Shown here: positions 25,705-33,428 of the stretch, piece after piece | Numbering within the stretch: the stretch's first letter is position 1 | Layout of the letters: every line of letters begins with the position of its first letter | DNA from: Alicyclobacillus sp. | Lineage (GTDB): Bacteria > Bacillota > Bacilli > Alicyclobacillales > Alicyclobacillaceae | Assembly (NCBI RefSeq): GCF_023511815.1 | Contig: NZ_JAIMAV010000017.1 | Span: 1-41,877, forward strand | Direction of reading: 5' to 3' | Length of the DNA: 41,877 bases | Notes under the pieces: model-generated | The model's input: only the letters and a program-made list of their open reading frames with translations | Database searches by the model: none | What the model was told of the DNA's origin: nothing | Translations under genes and position numbers: made by a program

Positions 25705-26241
25705 ATGCCCTACTCCCGCCCCGTCGGGGGCCGATCCGGACGTCCGCGCGGCCCGTTGACCGAAGCGTTTCGCCACGCGATGGATGGCATCTGCCACGCC
25801 CTGCTCACGGAGCGGAACATGAAGATCCACTTCGTCTCGGGAGGCCTGGTGTTCCTGTGGTGCCTGGCGGTCCGCCCGACCGCCGGCCGGGCCCTGTGCG
25901 CCGTGGCGGCCGTCTACGGCGTGATCGCCGCCGAGTTGGTGAACACCGCCGTCGAGCGCGTGACCGATCTGGCCGCGGGCGGCCGCATGCGGGCGCTGGC
26001 CGGCATCGCGAAGGATGTGGCGGCCGGGGCGGCCCTGATGGTCAGCCTCGCCGCCGTGGCGGTGGGGATCTACCTCGGTGTGGTGTGTTATCCGTGGCGC
26101 TGGCGCCTGTTCTCCGGGCTGCATCCGTTGGGGGCCGCCGAGAGTCTGTGGGGACTCGCCGGGCTGTGTTTCCTGGCGCTGCGCAGCTTCGTGCACAGAA
26201 GGAGACTCGGTTGGGACGACGGGGAGGGAGTGTCATCGTGA
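25705..26241 (+). CDS. dgkA: undecaprenol/diacylglycerol kinase, C-terminally extended
   Basis: Integral membrane kinase of the DgkA family. In Bacillales it phosphorylates undecaprenol to recycle the cell-wall lipid carrier. Conserved residues are visible: E36-R37-N38 in TERNMKIH and the catalytic E77-LVN-TAVE84 segment (AELVNTAVERVTDL). The core ends near residue 120, whereas the B. subtilis protein is about 123 residues in all. Here some 55 more residues follow, with another hydrophobic segment (AAESLWGLAGLCFLAL) and a basic end. The ATG at 25705 is 8 bases after GGAG; an in-frame GTG at 25696 is possible. Its stop overlaps the era start (GTGA). Confidence 0.9.
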   Translation: MPYSRPVGGRSGRPRGPLTEAFRHAMDGICHALLTERNMKIHFVSGGLVFLWCLAVRPTAGRALCAVAAVYGVIAAELVNTAVERVTDLAAGGRMRALAGIAKDVAAGAALMVSLAAVAVGIYLGVVCYPWRWRLFSGLHPLGAAESLWGLAGLCFLALRSFVHRRRLGWDDGEGVSS

Positions 26242-27152
26242 CGACGGCGAATCCGAGCGAGGGGTTTCGATCCGGGTTTGCGGCGTTGATCGGCCGCCCG
26301 AACGTCGGCAAGTCGAGCCTGTTGAACGCCCTGGTCGGTCGCAAGGTGGCCATCATGTCCAACCGGCCGCAGACGACGCGCAACCGCATCCGCGGGGTGC
26401 TCACGACACCGGAGGCGCAGGTGGTGTTCATCGACACACCAGGGATCCACGAACCGAGGCATCGGCTCGGCCAGTACATGGTGGAGGCCGCCGTGGCCAC
26501 CCTGCGCGAGGTGGACGTCATCCTGCTGGTGGTCGACGCGCAACGGCCCGACACCAAGGAGGATCACCTCGTCTTCGAACGGCTGAAGGGGGTGCGCACC
26601 CCGGTGCTGTTGGTGATCAACAAGATTGATCTCGTCCCGAAGCCCGAGGTGCTCGAGGTCATCGGCCGCCTCAAGGATGTGCATCCATTTCGTCACATCA
26701 TCCCCGTCTCGGCCCGGGACGGGACGCAGCTGGATGAATTGGCGCGATTGCTCATCGCCGAGCTGCCCACGGGTCCGAAGTATTATCCGGAGGACATGAT
26801 CACCGACCACCCGGAGCGCTTCATCATCGCCGAGTACATCCGGGAAAAGGTCTTGCACCTGACCCGCGAAGAGGTGCCGCACTCGGTGATGGTCGACATC
26901 GAACAGTTGGAACGCCGCGAGGAGACGAACGTGCTGTACGTGCACGCGGTGATCTACACCGAGCGGGACAGTCAGAAGGCCATTCTCATCGGCCGGCGCG
27001 GCGCGATGCTGAAACAGATTGGCCAATTGGCCCGCCAGGAGCTGGAGGCGCTGTTCGGCACGCGCGTCTACTTGGAGCTGTGGGTCAAGGTGAAGAAGGA
27101 CTGGCGGAATCGCCCCGGGCTGTTGCATCAATTCGGCTTCGACGACACGTGA
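26238..27152 (+). CDS. era: GTPase Era
   Basis: Essential GTPase that binds the 3' end of 16S rRNA during 30S assembly. The product has 304 residues. G1 is GRPNVGKSS, the switch I region ends with the effector motif RPQTTRNRIRG, G3 is DTPG, and G4 is NKID. The C-terminal KH domain contains IGRRGAMLKQIGQLARQELE. The GTG at 26238 overlaps the dgkA stop, and GGGGAGGGAG at 26221-26230 is a strong binding site. The cdd gene found between dgkA and era in B. subtilis is absent. Confidence 0.97.
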   Translation: MTTANPSEGFRSGFAALIGRPNVGKSSLLNALVGRKVAIMSNRPQTTRNRIRGVLTTPEAQVVFIDTPGIHEPRHRLGQYMVEAAVATLREVDVILLVVDAQRPDTKEDHLVFERLKGVRTPVLLVINKIDLVPKPEVLEVIGRLKDVHPFRHIIPVSARDGTQLDELARLLIAELPTGPKYYPEDMITDHPERFIIAEYIREKVLHLTREEVPHSVMVDIEQLERREETNVLYVHAVIYTERDSQKAILIGRRGAMLKQIGQLARQELEALFGTRVYLELWVKVKKDWRNRPGLLHQFGFDDT

Positions 27153-27273
27153 ACCTGCACCCCTTTACCACTCGTTTCATCGTATACAGGTACAGGGCGG
27201 CGGCACCCTAACGTCAAGGGCGCACCCAGGCACAAACCGAGCAGCACATTCTCTGCAGAGGGGATGATTTGGG

Positions 27274-27420
27274 TTGCGGGATTTTTCGTGGCGCTACTTC
27301 ACGTTGACGGGTGACATCGACGCGTACCTGCTGTACAAGAAGCACGAACAGATGCTCGCCGACCGGCGGCAGCCGGACGTGGAGGAGGACGACACGGAGG
27401 GAAACGGCCCGGAGTCGTGA
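27274..27420 (+). CDS. yqzL: YqzL family small protein
   Basis: A 48-residue product reads RDFSWRYFTLTGDIDAYLLY after its TTG start and ends in an acidic tail. It has the FTLTGDIDAYLLYK core of YqzL, a small protein found between era and recO in many Bacillales; its function is unknown. GAGGGG at 27258-27263, about 10 bases upstream, supports the TTG at 27274. The gene is too short for most ORF callers. The 121 bases between era and this gene hold no further signal I can support. Confidence 0.8.
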   Translation: MRDFSWRYFTLTGDIDAYLLYKKHEQMLADRRQPDVEEDDTEGNGPES

Positions 27421-27459
27421 TGTCCGCCTGGGGAGCCCGCCGGGAGTGGAGGAACCGGT

Positions 27460-28446
27460 TTGCTGTTCAATGTGGAAGGTGTCGTGATTCGGACCGTCCC
27501 GTACGGGGAGACGCACGCGGTGGTGACGCTGTTGACCCCCGCGGGGACGCTCGGCGTGATGGCGCGGGGAGCGAAGCGCCCGCAGAGCCGGTTGGCGGCG
27601 GGCGTTCAGCTGTGCGTTCAGGGGATCTACACGGTGTACCGCGGCCGGGGGATGGGAAACGTGCAACAGGTGGAGGTCACCCGCGCCCGGCGCGCGCTGC
27701 GGGAGGACCTGGAGAAGGCGGCGTATGCCGCCTATTTTTGCGAGTTGGCGGCGGCTGTGGCGGAGGAGTACCCGAACGGCAGCGAAATGTGGTTTCAACT
27801 TTTCTGCGGCGCGCTCAACCGTCTCGAGGAAGATCGGGACGCCCCGGAGGTTCTGGCGCGCATCTGGGAGGCCAAGGTGCTGTTGGGCCTGGGGGCCGCC
27901 CCGGACTGGCGCCGTTGCGCCGTCTGCGGTTCCCCTTTGATGCCGCCTTCCGGGAAGGGAGAGAGGCCGGCGGCGGGGGCGGAGGCGGTCGGAACCGCGC
28001 GGGAGCAGGCGGATGGCGCGGATGGCGCGGATGGCGCGGATGGCGCGGCTTCCCAAGGAGAGGTTCCGGCGCCCGCGGTGTGGTACAGCCCGGTGCACGG
28101 CGGATTGGCGTGCGACGCGTGCGCTCGCGCCAATGGGGGCGGGCGGGCCGAAGGAGAGGGCGGGGCGGTGTTTGCGTCGTCTCCTCCGCCTCCGGAGCGA
28201 TGGATGCCGGTGCCTCCAGGTCTGCCGCACATTCTGCACCAATTGACGTGGGTGCCCTGGGATCGGCTGGGGCGCATTCGCCTCGGCCCCGCGACGCTTC
28301 GCGCGCTGGATCGCGTGCTGCGGGTGCAGCTGCGAGAGTTCGGGGGCATCTCTCCCAGGTCTCGCGAATTCCTGGACACACTCGGCCGCCTGGAGGCCGA
28401 GAGCAGACGCCTGGGGCGGCGCCGCGACGGTGAAAAACAGACCTAG
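27460..28446 (+). CDS. recO: DNA repair protein RecO with a low-complexity insert
   Basis: RecO anneals single strands and loads RecA in the RecFOR pathway. The 328-residue product starts with the OB-fold (NVEGVVIRTVPYGETHAVVTLLT). A helical domain follows, with a zinc site of C153-x2-C156 and C218-x2-C221. The gap between the two cysteine pairs is 61 residues, whereas family members usually have about 15-20. The extra part is Gly/Ala/Glu-rich and includes four copies of Ala-Asp-Gly encoded by a 9-base repeat at 28009-28047. Family length is about 250-255. The TTG start follows GGAGG at 27448-27452. glyQS, next in B. subtilis, is missing here. Confidence 0.92.
   Translation: MLFNVEGVVIRTVPYGETHAVVTLLTPAGTLGVMARGAKRPQSRLAAGVQLCVQGIYTVYRGRGMGNVQQVEVTRARRALREDLEKAAYAAYFCELAAAVAEEYPNGSEMWFQLFCGALNRLEEDRDAPEVLARIWEAKVLLGLGAAPDWRRCAVCGSPLMPPSGKGERPAAGAEAVGTAREQADGADGADGADGAASQGEVPAPAVWYSPVHGGLACDACARANGGGRAEGEGGAVFASSPPPPERWMPVPPGLPHILHQLTWVPWDRLGRIRLGPATLRALDRVLRVQLREFGGISPRSREFLDTLGRLEAESRRLGRRRDGEKQT
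28009..28047 (+). repeat. 9-base microsatellite inside recO
   Basis: GCGGATGGC occurs four times in a row (28009-28044), plus a partial fifth unit. It encodes Ala-Asp-Gly repeats and lies within the expanded loop of the RecO zinc site. The 9-base unit keeps the frame whatever the copy number. Confidence 0.9.
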
Positions 28447-28458
28447 ATCCGGTATACT
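28430..28458 (+). promoter_or_regulatory. ccpN promoter (sigma-A)
   Basis: GTGAAA (28430-28435) and TATACT (28453-28458) are 17 bases apart. The -35 lies inside the end of recO. Transcription would start near 28465, about 36 bases before the GTG of ccpN. Confidence 0.6.
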
Positions 28459-28500
28459 CTCTTGATAAATACGAGTGACGCGCCGTGCGCGTCGCGGGCG

Positions 28501-29148
28501 GTGAGCCATATCGAACTGACCAAGCGGCAAGAGGCGATTCTCGACATCGTCAAGCGGCTGGGGCCCATCACCGGCGAGCAGATTGCCGAACGGTTGAACC
28601 TGACCCGGGCGACGCTGCGGCCGGATTTGTCCATCCTCACCATGGCGGGATATCTCGAGGCCCGGCCGCGGGTGGGCTACTTTTACAGCGGGAAGAAAAA
28701 CGCGGACCTGTTCGGTGAAACCCTGCGCAAGATGAAGGTGCGGGATTACAAGTCCGTCCCCATCGTGATCACGGAAAAGACCTCGGTCTACGACGCCATC
28801 GTGACGATGTTCATGGAGGATGTCGGCAGCCTGATTGTGGTGCGGGACCAGCTGTTGCAGGGCATCGTCTCCCGCAAAGACCTGCTCAAGGTCGCCATCG
28901 GCGGCGGGGACATCCATCAGATTCCGGTGAACCTGGCGATGACGCGCGTTCCGCACGTGGTCACGGCGGAGTTGGACGAGGCGCTGTATGACGCGGCGGT
29001 GAGAATGGTGAATCACGAGGTGGACTCGCTCCCGGTGGTCCGCGCCCGATCAGAGGCGGAGGGCGGTGGAATGGAGGTGGTCGGGCGGGTTTCCAAGACC
29101 ACCATCGCCCGCGCGTTTGTGGAGCTCGGTCAGTACCGAGAGGTGTGA
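28501..29148 (+). CDS. ccpN: transcriptional repressor CcpN
   Basis: Repressor of gluconeogenic genes (gapB, pckA in B. subtilis) under glycolytic conditions. The 215-residue product has an N-terminal winged helix (HIELTKRQEAILDIVKRLGP, then TRATLRPDLSILTMAGYLEARPRVGY). Two CBS domains follow, with the segments VYDAIVTMFMEDVGSLIVV and ALYDAAVRMVNHEVDSLPVV, which sense nucleotides. The GTG at 28501 was chosen because family proteins start at this point; a TTG at 28462 would start at the transcription start. The ribosome binding site is weak. Known as yqzB; neighbours ppsR and dnaG follow as in B. subtilis. Confidence 0.93.
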   Translation: MSHIELTKRQEAILDIVKRLGPITGEQIAERLNLTRATLRPDLSILTMAGYLEARPRVGYFYSGKKNADLFGETLRKMKVRDYKSVPIVITEKTSVYDAIVTMFMEDVGSLIVVRDQLLQGIVSRKDLLKVAIGGGDIHQIPVNLAMTRVPHVVTAELDEALYDAAVRMVNHEVDSLPVVRARSEAEGGGMEVVGRVSKTTIARAFVELGQYREV

Positions 29149-29171
29149 GGGATTCTGAAGGAGGCGGCGTG

Positions 29172-29996
29172 ATGGCGAACGTGACCCCCGTTGTCTATGT
29201 GGTGTCGGATTCCGTTGGAGAAACGGGCGAATTCGTGGTCCGGGCGGCGGCCAGCCAGTTCGACGGTGGAAGCATGGACCTGCGGCGTGTCTCGCACGTG
29301 CAGGACACGCAGGTGATTGATGAGACCGTCGCCAGCGCCCGCGAGGAGAACGCCATCATCGCTTTCACCATCGTCCTGCCCCATCTGCGCGAGCACCTGC
29401 TGCGTCGCGCGTCGGCGCTGGGGGTGCGGACGGTGGACATCATGGGGCCGATGCTCGACGCGTTTGAAGAGGTGGTGGGGCAACCTCCGCATCGCAAGCC
29501 CGGATTGATCCATCAACTGGACGACGAATACTTCCGCCGGGTGGAGGCCATCGAATTCGCCGTCAAATACGATGACGGCCGCGATCCGCGCGGCTTGGAG
29601 CGGGCGGACATCGTGCTCATCGGGGTGTCCCGCACATCGAAGACCCCGCTCAGCATGTACCTGGCGCACCGCCGGTTGCGCGTGGCCAATGTGCCCCTGG
29701 TGCCCGAGGTCTCGCCGCCGGAGGAGTTGTTCGCCCTGCCGCCGGAGCGGGTCATCGGTTTGACCATTCGCCCGGACAAGCTGAACGTCATCCGCGTGGA
29801 ACGCCTGAAGTCGCTGGGGTTGACGCCCCAGGCCAGTTACGCAAGCCCGGAGCGCATCCGGCAGGAGTTGGAGTACGCCGACGGGATCATCCGCCGCATC
29901 GGCTGTCCGGTCATTGACGTGTCCGACAAGGCGGTGGAGGAAACGGCCGCCATGGTGCTGGAATACGTCCACCGGAAAAAGCCTCTGCGCGGATGA
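29172..29996 (+). CDS. pyruvate, phosphate dikinase regulatory protein (PpsR/YqfL)
   Basis: Bifunctional serine/threonine kinase and phosphorylase of the DUF299 family. It switches pyruvate, phosphate dikinase (or phosphoenolpyruvate synthase) off by ADP-dependent phosphorylation and on by phosphate-dependent dephosphorylation. The 274-residue product has the P-loop GVSRTSKTP at about residues 151-159, the start VYVVSDSVGETGE and the middle motif HQLDDEYFRRVEAIEFAVKYDDG. AAGGAGG at 29158-29164 supports the ATG at 29172. Adjacent to ccpN, it links gluconeogenesis control at both gene and enzyme level. No dikinase gene is in the window, so the target is inferred from the family. Confidence 0.92.
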   Translation: MANVTPVVYVVSDSVGETGEFVVRAAASQFDGGSMDLRRVSHVQDTQVIDETVASAREENAIIAFTIVLPHLREHLLRRASALGVRTVDIMGPMLDAFEEVVGQPPHRKPGLIHQLDDEYFRRVEAIEFAVKYDDGRDPRGLERADIVLIGVSRTSKTPLSMYLAHRRLRVANVPLVPEVSPPEELFALPPERVIGLTIRPDKLNVIRVERLKSLGLTPQASYASPERIRQELEYADGIIRRIGCPVIDVSDKAVEETAAMVLEYVHRKKPLRG

Positions 29997-30001
29997 CCGC
30001 C

Positions 30002-30030
30002 ACATATCCCGGCCCATCCCCCCATACACT
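30002..30030 (+). promoter_or_regulatory. sigma-E-like promoter
   Basis: CATACACT (30023-30030) matches the sigma-E -10 consensus CATACANT at every position. ACATATC (30002-30008) matches 5 of 7 positions of the -35, with 14 bases between. The start site would be near 30037. The transcript would run toward dnaG-sigA. Confidence 0.5.
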
Positions 30031-30170
30031 TCAACCGTGGGGAATGAGAAGGATAATTTGAAGGGCGCCCGTCGATACTAATGGTTGTTTCTGGCGGCCC
30101 CGGACTTCGTGCGGCCGCATACGGGCATGTCGAGGCATGCCGAAGAGGATCACAAAATCGTGACATGAAG

Positions 30171-30199
30171 GGAGGAAAATTGCTCACGTTGTAGAATAC
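30171..30199 (+). promoter_or_regulatory. sigma-H-like promoter upstream of dnaG-sigA
   Basis: GGAGGAAAA (30171-30179) fits the sigma-H -35 consensus RnAGGAwWW, and GTAGAAT (30191-30197) fits the -10 consensus RnnGAAT, with an 11-base spacer. In B. subtilis the sigA operon carries a sigma-H-dependent promoter active at the onset of sporulation, so the location is meaningful. The start site would be near 30204. Confidence 0.55.
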
Positions 30200-30286
30200 C
30201 TTTTACATCATGAAACACCAGATACCGTCGTCCCGAGTCCGTTCCAGACCGCCCCGTCCGCGGTGGAGGGAGAAGGGGATGGCACG

Positions 30287-32128
30287 ATGAGGAAAATTCC
30301 GGACGCATTTGTGGAAGAACTGCGCCGCAGGGTGGACATTGTCGAGGTGGTGTCTGAGTACGTTCAGCTGCGGCGGTCGGGTCGGTCCTGGGTCGGCCTT
30401 TGCCCATTCCACAATGAGCGGACCCCCTCGTTCTCCGTCTCCCCGGACAGGCAGTTGTATTACTGCTTCGGGTGTGGTGCCGGCGGCACGGTCATCCGTT
30501 TCGTCATGGACGTCGACGGGCTGACATTTTCCGAAGCCGTCGTTCGACTGGCACAGCGCGCTGGCATCGCAGCGCCGATCTCCCTCGACGAGGCAACCGG
30601 TGCGACTCCGCACGGCCGCGTGGACGGCATGCGGGAAGCCCATGAACTCGCTGCGAAGCTGTACAGCTACATTCTAATGAATACGAGTGCGGGGGTGCAA
30701 GCCCTAGCGTATTTGGAAGCGAGAGGGTTTCCACGGCAGACCCTGGTCGAGTTTGGCCTCGGCTACGCACCGCGCGGAGGGGATACGCTGCTGCGTTTCC
30801 TGCGCAGGCGCGGCTTTGCGGAGTCGCTGCTGGTGGAGTCGGGATTGGCGGTTGAGGTCGGCGGGCGGGTGATGGACCGCTTTCGAGACCGGGTGATGGT
30901 GCCCATCCGGGACCTGCAGGGCCGCGTGATCGCCTTCGGTGGAAGGGCCCTCGCCCCGGATGCGAAACCGAAGTACCTCAACTCGCCGGAATCTCCGCTG
31001 TTCCGCAAGAGCGACGTGCTGTTTCGGCTGGACGCGGCGAGGCGGGAGATCCGCCGCTCCGGGACGGCCGTCCTGATGGAGGGGTACATGGATGTGATGT
31101 CGGCGTGGCGCGCCGGCGTCCACAACGCGGTGGCCAGCATGGGGACCTCGTTGACCGAGTCGCATGCCCACCTGCTCAGACGGTACGCGCAGCGGGTGAT
31201 CATCGCCTACGACGGGGATGAGGCGGGGATCCAGGCCGCCAAACGGGCTCTGGAGGTGCTCCGGCCGGCGGGTCTGTCCGTGGAGGTCACGCTCTTTCCG
31301 GAAGGGCAGGACCCGGACGACTTCGTCCGCAGCCGCGGCGAACGGGCGTTCCAACGGTACCTTCAGACCAAGGCGTCGACGGAAGTGCAGTTTTTGCTGC
31401 ACGACCTGCGGCGGCGGGCGAACCTCGAGACGCAAAGCGGCCGCATGGAGTTTTTGCACAGCGCCATGGAGCTTTTGGCACAACGGGCGACGCCGATTGA
31501 ACAGGACGCCGAAATCCGGCTGTTGGCCGACGAGTTTCAGCTTTCCGCGGACGCGCTGCGCGAAGAGCTGCGGCAGGCGGCGCGGAGGTTTCCGCGGCGG
31601 CAGCGGGATCGAAAGCCGGCGGAGCCCGCGGCGAACCGTCCGCTCCCGAAGGGAAATGTGTTGGCGGGGAATCGACTGCTGCAGGCGATGCTGTTCGATT
31701 CCCGCTGGTACGAGAAGGTGTTGGCCGAGGGACTGGATGAGCTGCCTCTGCCGGAGCAGACCGCCCTGTTGGCGTACGTCTATCAGTTTCGCGCCGAGCA
31801 CCCGACCTCCGATCCCGGCGTATTGTTGGATCAATTGGACGAACCGGCGCTGGTCCGCCTGCTTTCGGGCCTTTTGATGGAGGAGCCGCCCGAGTTCGAC
31901 GAGGCCATCGTCGAGGACTATCTGCGGACGATTCGTCTCCATCGCCTGGAGACCGAATACGAACATGTCATCAGGGAGACGGTGCAGGCGCACCTGGAGG
32001 GCCGCGCGGATGAGGCGGCGGTGTTGAAAGGGCGCGCGGAAGCGTTGCAGAGGCAAATTCAACAGTTGAAGGTGCCACAGTGGACAGGGAAATCGGGCAC
32101 AGGGTTAAAGGAGGCGGGGCAAGCATGA
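30287..32128 (+). CDS. dnaG: DNA primase DnaG
   Basis: Makes RNA primers at the replication fork. The 613-residue product has an N-terminal CHC2 zinc domain with Cys39, His42, Cys60 and Cys63 (CPFH and CFGC). The RNA polymerase domain has the Toprim core ([10 protein letters not shown], then IAYDGDEAG and DPDDFV). A C-terminal helicase-binding domain follows. The ATG at 30287 is 8 bases after AAGGGG; an ATG 8 codons earlier is less well placed. The stop overlaps the sigA start (ATGA). The order dnaG-sigA is universal in Bacillales. Confidence 0.97.
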   Translation: MRKIPDAFVEELRRRVDIVEVVSEYVQLRRSGRSWVGLCPFHNERTPSFSVSPDRQLYYCFGCGAGGTVIRFVMDVDGLTFSEAVVRLAQRAGIAAPISLDEATGATPHGRVDGMREAHELAAKLYSYILMNTSAGVQALAYLEARGFPRQTLVEFGLGYAPRGGDTLLRFLRRRGFAESLLVESGLAVEVGGRVMDRFRDRVMVPIRDLQGRVIAFGGRALAPDAKPKYLNSPESPLFRKSDVLFRLDAARREIRRSGTAVLMEGYMDVMSAWRAGVHNAVASMGTSLTESHAHLLRRYAQRVIIAYDGDEAGIQAAKRALEVLRPAGLSVEVTLFPEGQDPDDFVRSRGERAFQRYLQTKASTEVQFLLHDLRRRANLETQSGRMEFLHSAMELLAQRATPIEQDAEIRLLADEFQLSADALREELRQAARRFPRRQRDRKPAEPAANRPLPKGNVLAGNRLLQAMLFDSRWYEKVLAEGLDELPLPEQTALLAYVYQFRAEHPTSDPGVLLDQLDEPALVRLLSGLLMEEPPEFDEAIVEDYLRTIRLHRLETEYEHVIRETVQAHLEGRADEAAVLKGRAEALQRQIQQLKVPQWTGKSGTGLKEAGQA

Positions 32129-33267
32129 GCAAAGAGACAAAAGAGGAAGCCCGCGAACAACGTGGACACACCCTTCAGGAGGTCAAGGCCGCGCTGTTGG
32201 CCTTGGGGAAGAAGCGGGGGACGTTGACGTACACGGAGGTCGCCAACCGGTTGGCGCCGTTCGATGTCGATCCCGATCAACTGGATGAGTTCTTCGATCA
32301 ACTCGCGGAGGCCGGCGTGGACGTCGTGAACGAGCATGAGGAACTCGATCTCGACGACGCCGACGAGACGGAGCACAATGGCCTCGAGGACGATCCGGAG
32401 CGGATTGACCTCGACGATCTCTCGATGCCTCCCGGGGTCAAGATCAGCGACCCGGTGCGCATGTACCTCAAGGAGATTGGGCGCGTTCCGCTGCTGTCGG
32501 CGCAGGAAGAGATCGAGCTGGCCAAGCGGATCGAACAGGGCGATGAGGAGGCCAAGCGCCGCCTCGCGGAGGCGAACCTGCGGTTGGTGGTCAGCATCGC
32601 GAAACGCTACGTCGGCCGCGGGATGCTGTTCCTCGACCTGATTCAGGAGGGCAACCTCGGCCTCATCAAAGCGGTGGAGAAGTTCGATTACCGCAAGGGC
32701 TACAAGTTCAGCACCTACGCGACCTGGTGGATTCGGCAGGCCATCACTCGCGCCATCGCGGATCAGGCGCGCACCATCCGCATTCCGGTGCACATGGTCG
32801 AGACCATCAACAAGTTGATCCGCGTCTCCCGGCAGCTCTTGCAGGAATTGGGCCGGGAACCCACCGCCGAGGAGATTGCCGCCGAGATGGACATGAGTCC
32901 CGACAAGGTGCGCGAGATCCAAAAGATTGCGCAGGAACCGGTGTCGCTGGAGACGCCCATCGGCGAGGAGGACGACTCCCACCTGGGAGATTTCATCCCG
33001 GACGACGATGCGCTGGCGCCGGCGGACGCCGCGGCCTATGAGTTGCTCAAAGAACAGCTGGAGGATGTCCTCGACACCCTGACGGAGCGCGAGGAGAACG
33101 TGCTGCGGCTGCGCTTTGGCCTCGATGACGGACGCACGCGGACACTGGAGGAAGTCGGCAAGGTGTTCGGCGTGACGCGCGAGCGGATCCGGCAGATTGA
33201 GGCAAAGGCCCTGCGCAAGCTGCGCCATCCGAGCCGCAGCAAACGGTTGAAGGATTTTCTCGAGTGA
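32125..33267 (+). CDS. sigA: RNA polymerase primary sigma factor SigA
   Basis: Housekeeping sigma factor (RpoD). The 380-residue product has region 1.1-like and acidic N-terminal parts (residues 1-100). Region 1.2 holds [21 protein letters not shown]. Region 2 is complete: [40 protein letters not shown], then [19 protein letters not shown]. Regions 3 and 4 follow, ending with the -35-binding helix [28 protein letters not shown] at 32107-32114 supports the ATG at 32125, which overlaps the dnaG stop. It should read most promoters listed here. A terminator follows after about 70 bases. Confidence 0.98.
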   Translation: MSKETKEEAREQRGHTLQEVKAALLALGKKRGTLTYTEVANRLAPFDVDPDQLDEFFDQLAEAGVDVVNEHEELDLDDADETEHNGLEDDPERIDLDDLSMPPGVKISDPVRMYLKEIGRVPLLSAQEEIELAKRIEQGDEEAKRRLAEANLRLVVSIAKRYVGRGMLFLDLIQEGNLGLIKAVEKFDYRKGYKFSTYATWWIRQAITRAIADQARTIRIPVHMVETINKLIRVSRQLLQELGREPTAEEIAAEMDMSPDKVREIQKIAQEPVSLETPIGEEDDSHLGDFIPDDDALAPADAAAYELLKEQLEDVLDTLTEREENVLRLRFGLDDGRTRTLEEVGKVFGVTRERIRQIEAKALRKLRHPSRSKRLKDFLE

Positions 33268-33338
33268 CGCCGTCCGCGCACAGGTGATGGCGCCGCCGGC
33301 GCGGGTGTGGCGGGGGCGCCCGGGCACAGCGATGCGAG

Positions 33339-33370
33339 AAATGCCGCGTTCGAGGGAATGCGGCGTTTTT
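33339..33370 (+). terminator. intrinsic terminator after dnaG-sigA
   Basis: Left arm 33339-33350 pairs with 33357-33368 (12 pairs including two G-T) around a 6-base loop, ending in a TTTTT run (33366-33370). It separates the sigA operon from the acyl-CoA dehydrogenase gene. Confidence 0.85.
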
Positions 33371-33381
33371 GTTGCTGTTTT

Positions 33382-33395
33382 TGCAAGCGCTTTCG
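33382..33395 (+). promoter_or_regulatory. cre-like box (CcpA site) before the acyl-CoA dehydrogenase gene
   Basis: TGCAAGCGCTTTCG fits 12 of 14 positions of the catabolite-responsive element consensus TGWAARCGYTWNCW. The central palindrome AAGCGCTT is intact. A -10-like TATGCT (33399-33404) starts 3 bases downstream, so CcpA bound here would block the promoter. No good -35 was found. Confidence 0.6.
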
Positions 33396-33428
33396 CGGTA
33401 TGCTAGGGATGACGGGAGGGGAGACGAC

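Larger units (their letters stand above)
29997..30286. other. 290-base regulatory gap before dnaG
   Basis: No gene is seen. The stretch is clearly less GC-rich than its surroundings. It contains a sigma-E-like promoter (30002-30030), two short hairpins around 30095-30118 and 30124-30141, and a sigma-H-like promoter (30171-30199). Only very short open frames with start codons are present (14 codons from GTG 30037, 4 codons from TTG 30180), and I do not call them genes. Confidence 0.6.

Noticed and set aside
28013-28246. 77-residue frame starting in the recO repeat (MARMARMARM...)
   Set aside because: It is the repeat read in another frame, inside recO, with no binding site.
30037-30081. 14-codon frame starting GTG in the dnaG leader
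   Set aside because: It begins at the predicted start of a sigma-E-like transcript with no leader for a binding site. There is nothing to support translation.
30180-30194. 4-codon frame TTG to TAG after GGGAGGAAAA
   Set aside because: The purine run is better explained as the -35 box of a sigma-H promoter, and a 3-4 residue peptide cannot be supported.
33369-33428. Upstream start of the acyl-CoA dehydrogenase frame (20 extra residues)
   Set aside because: The extra part overlaps the sigA terminator and the promoter/cre region. The ATG at 33429 has GGAGGGGAG before it and family proteins start there.
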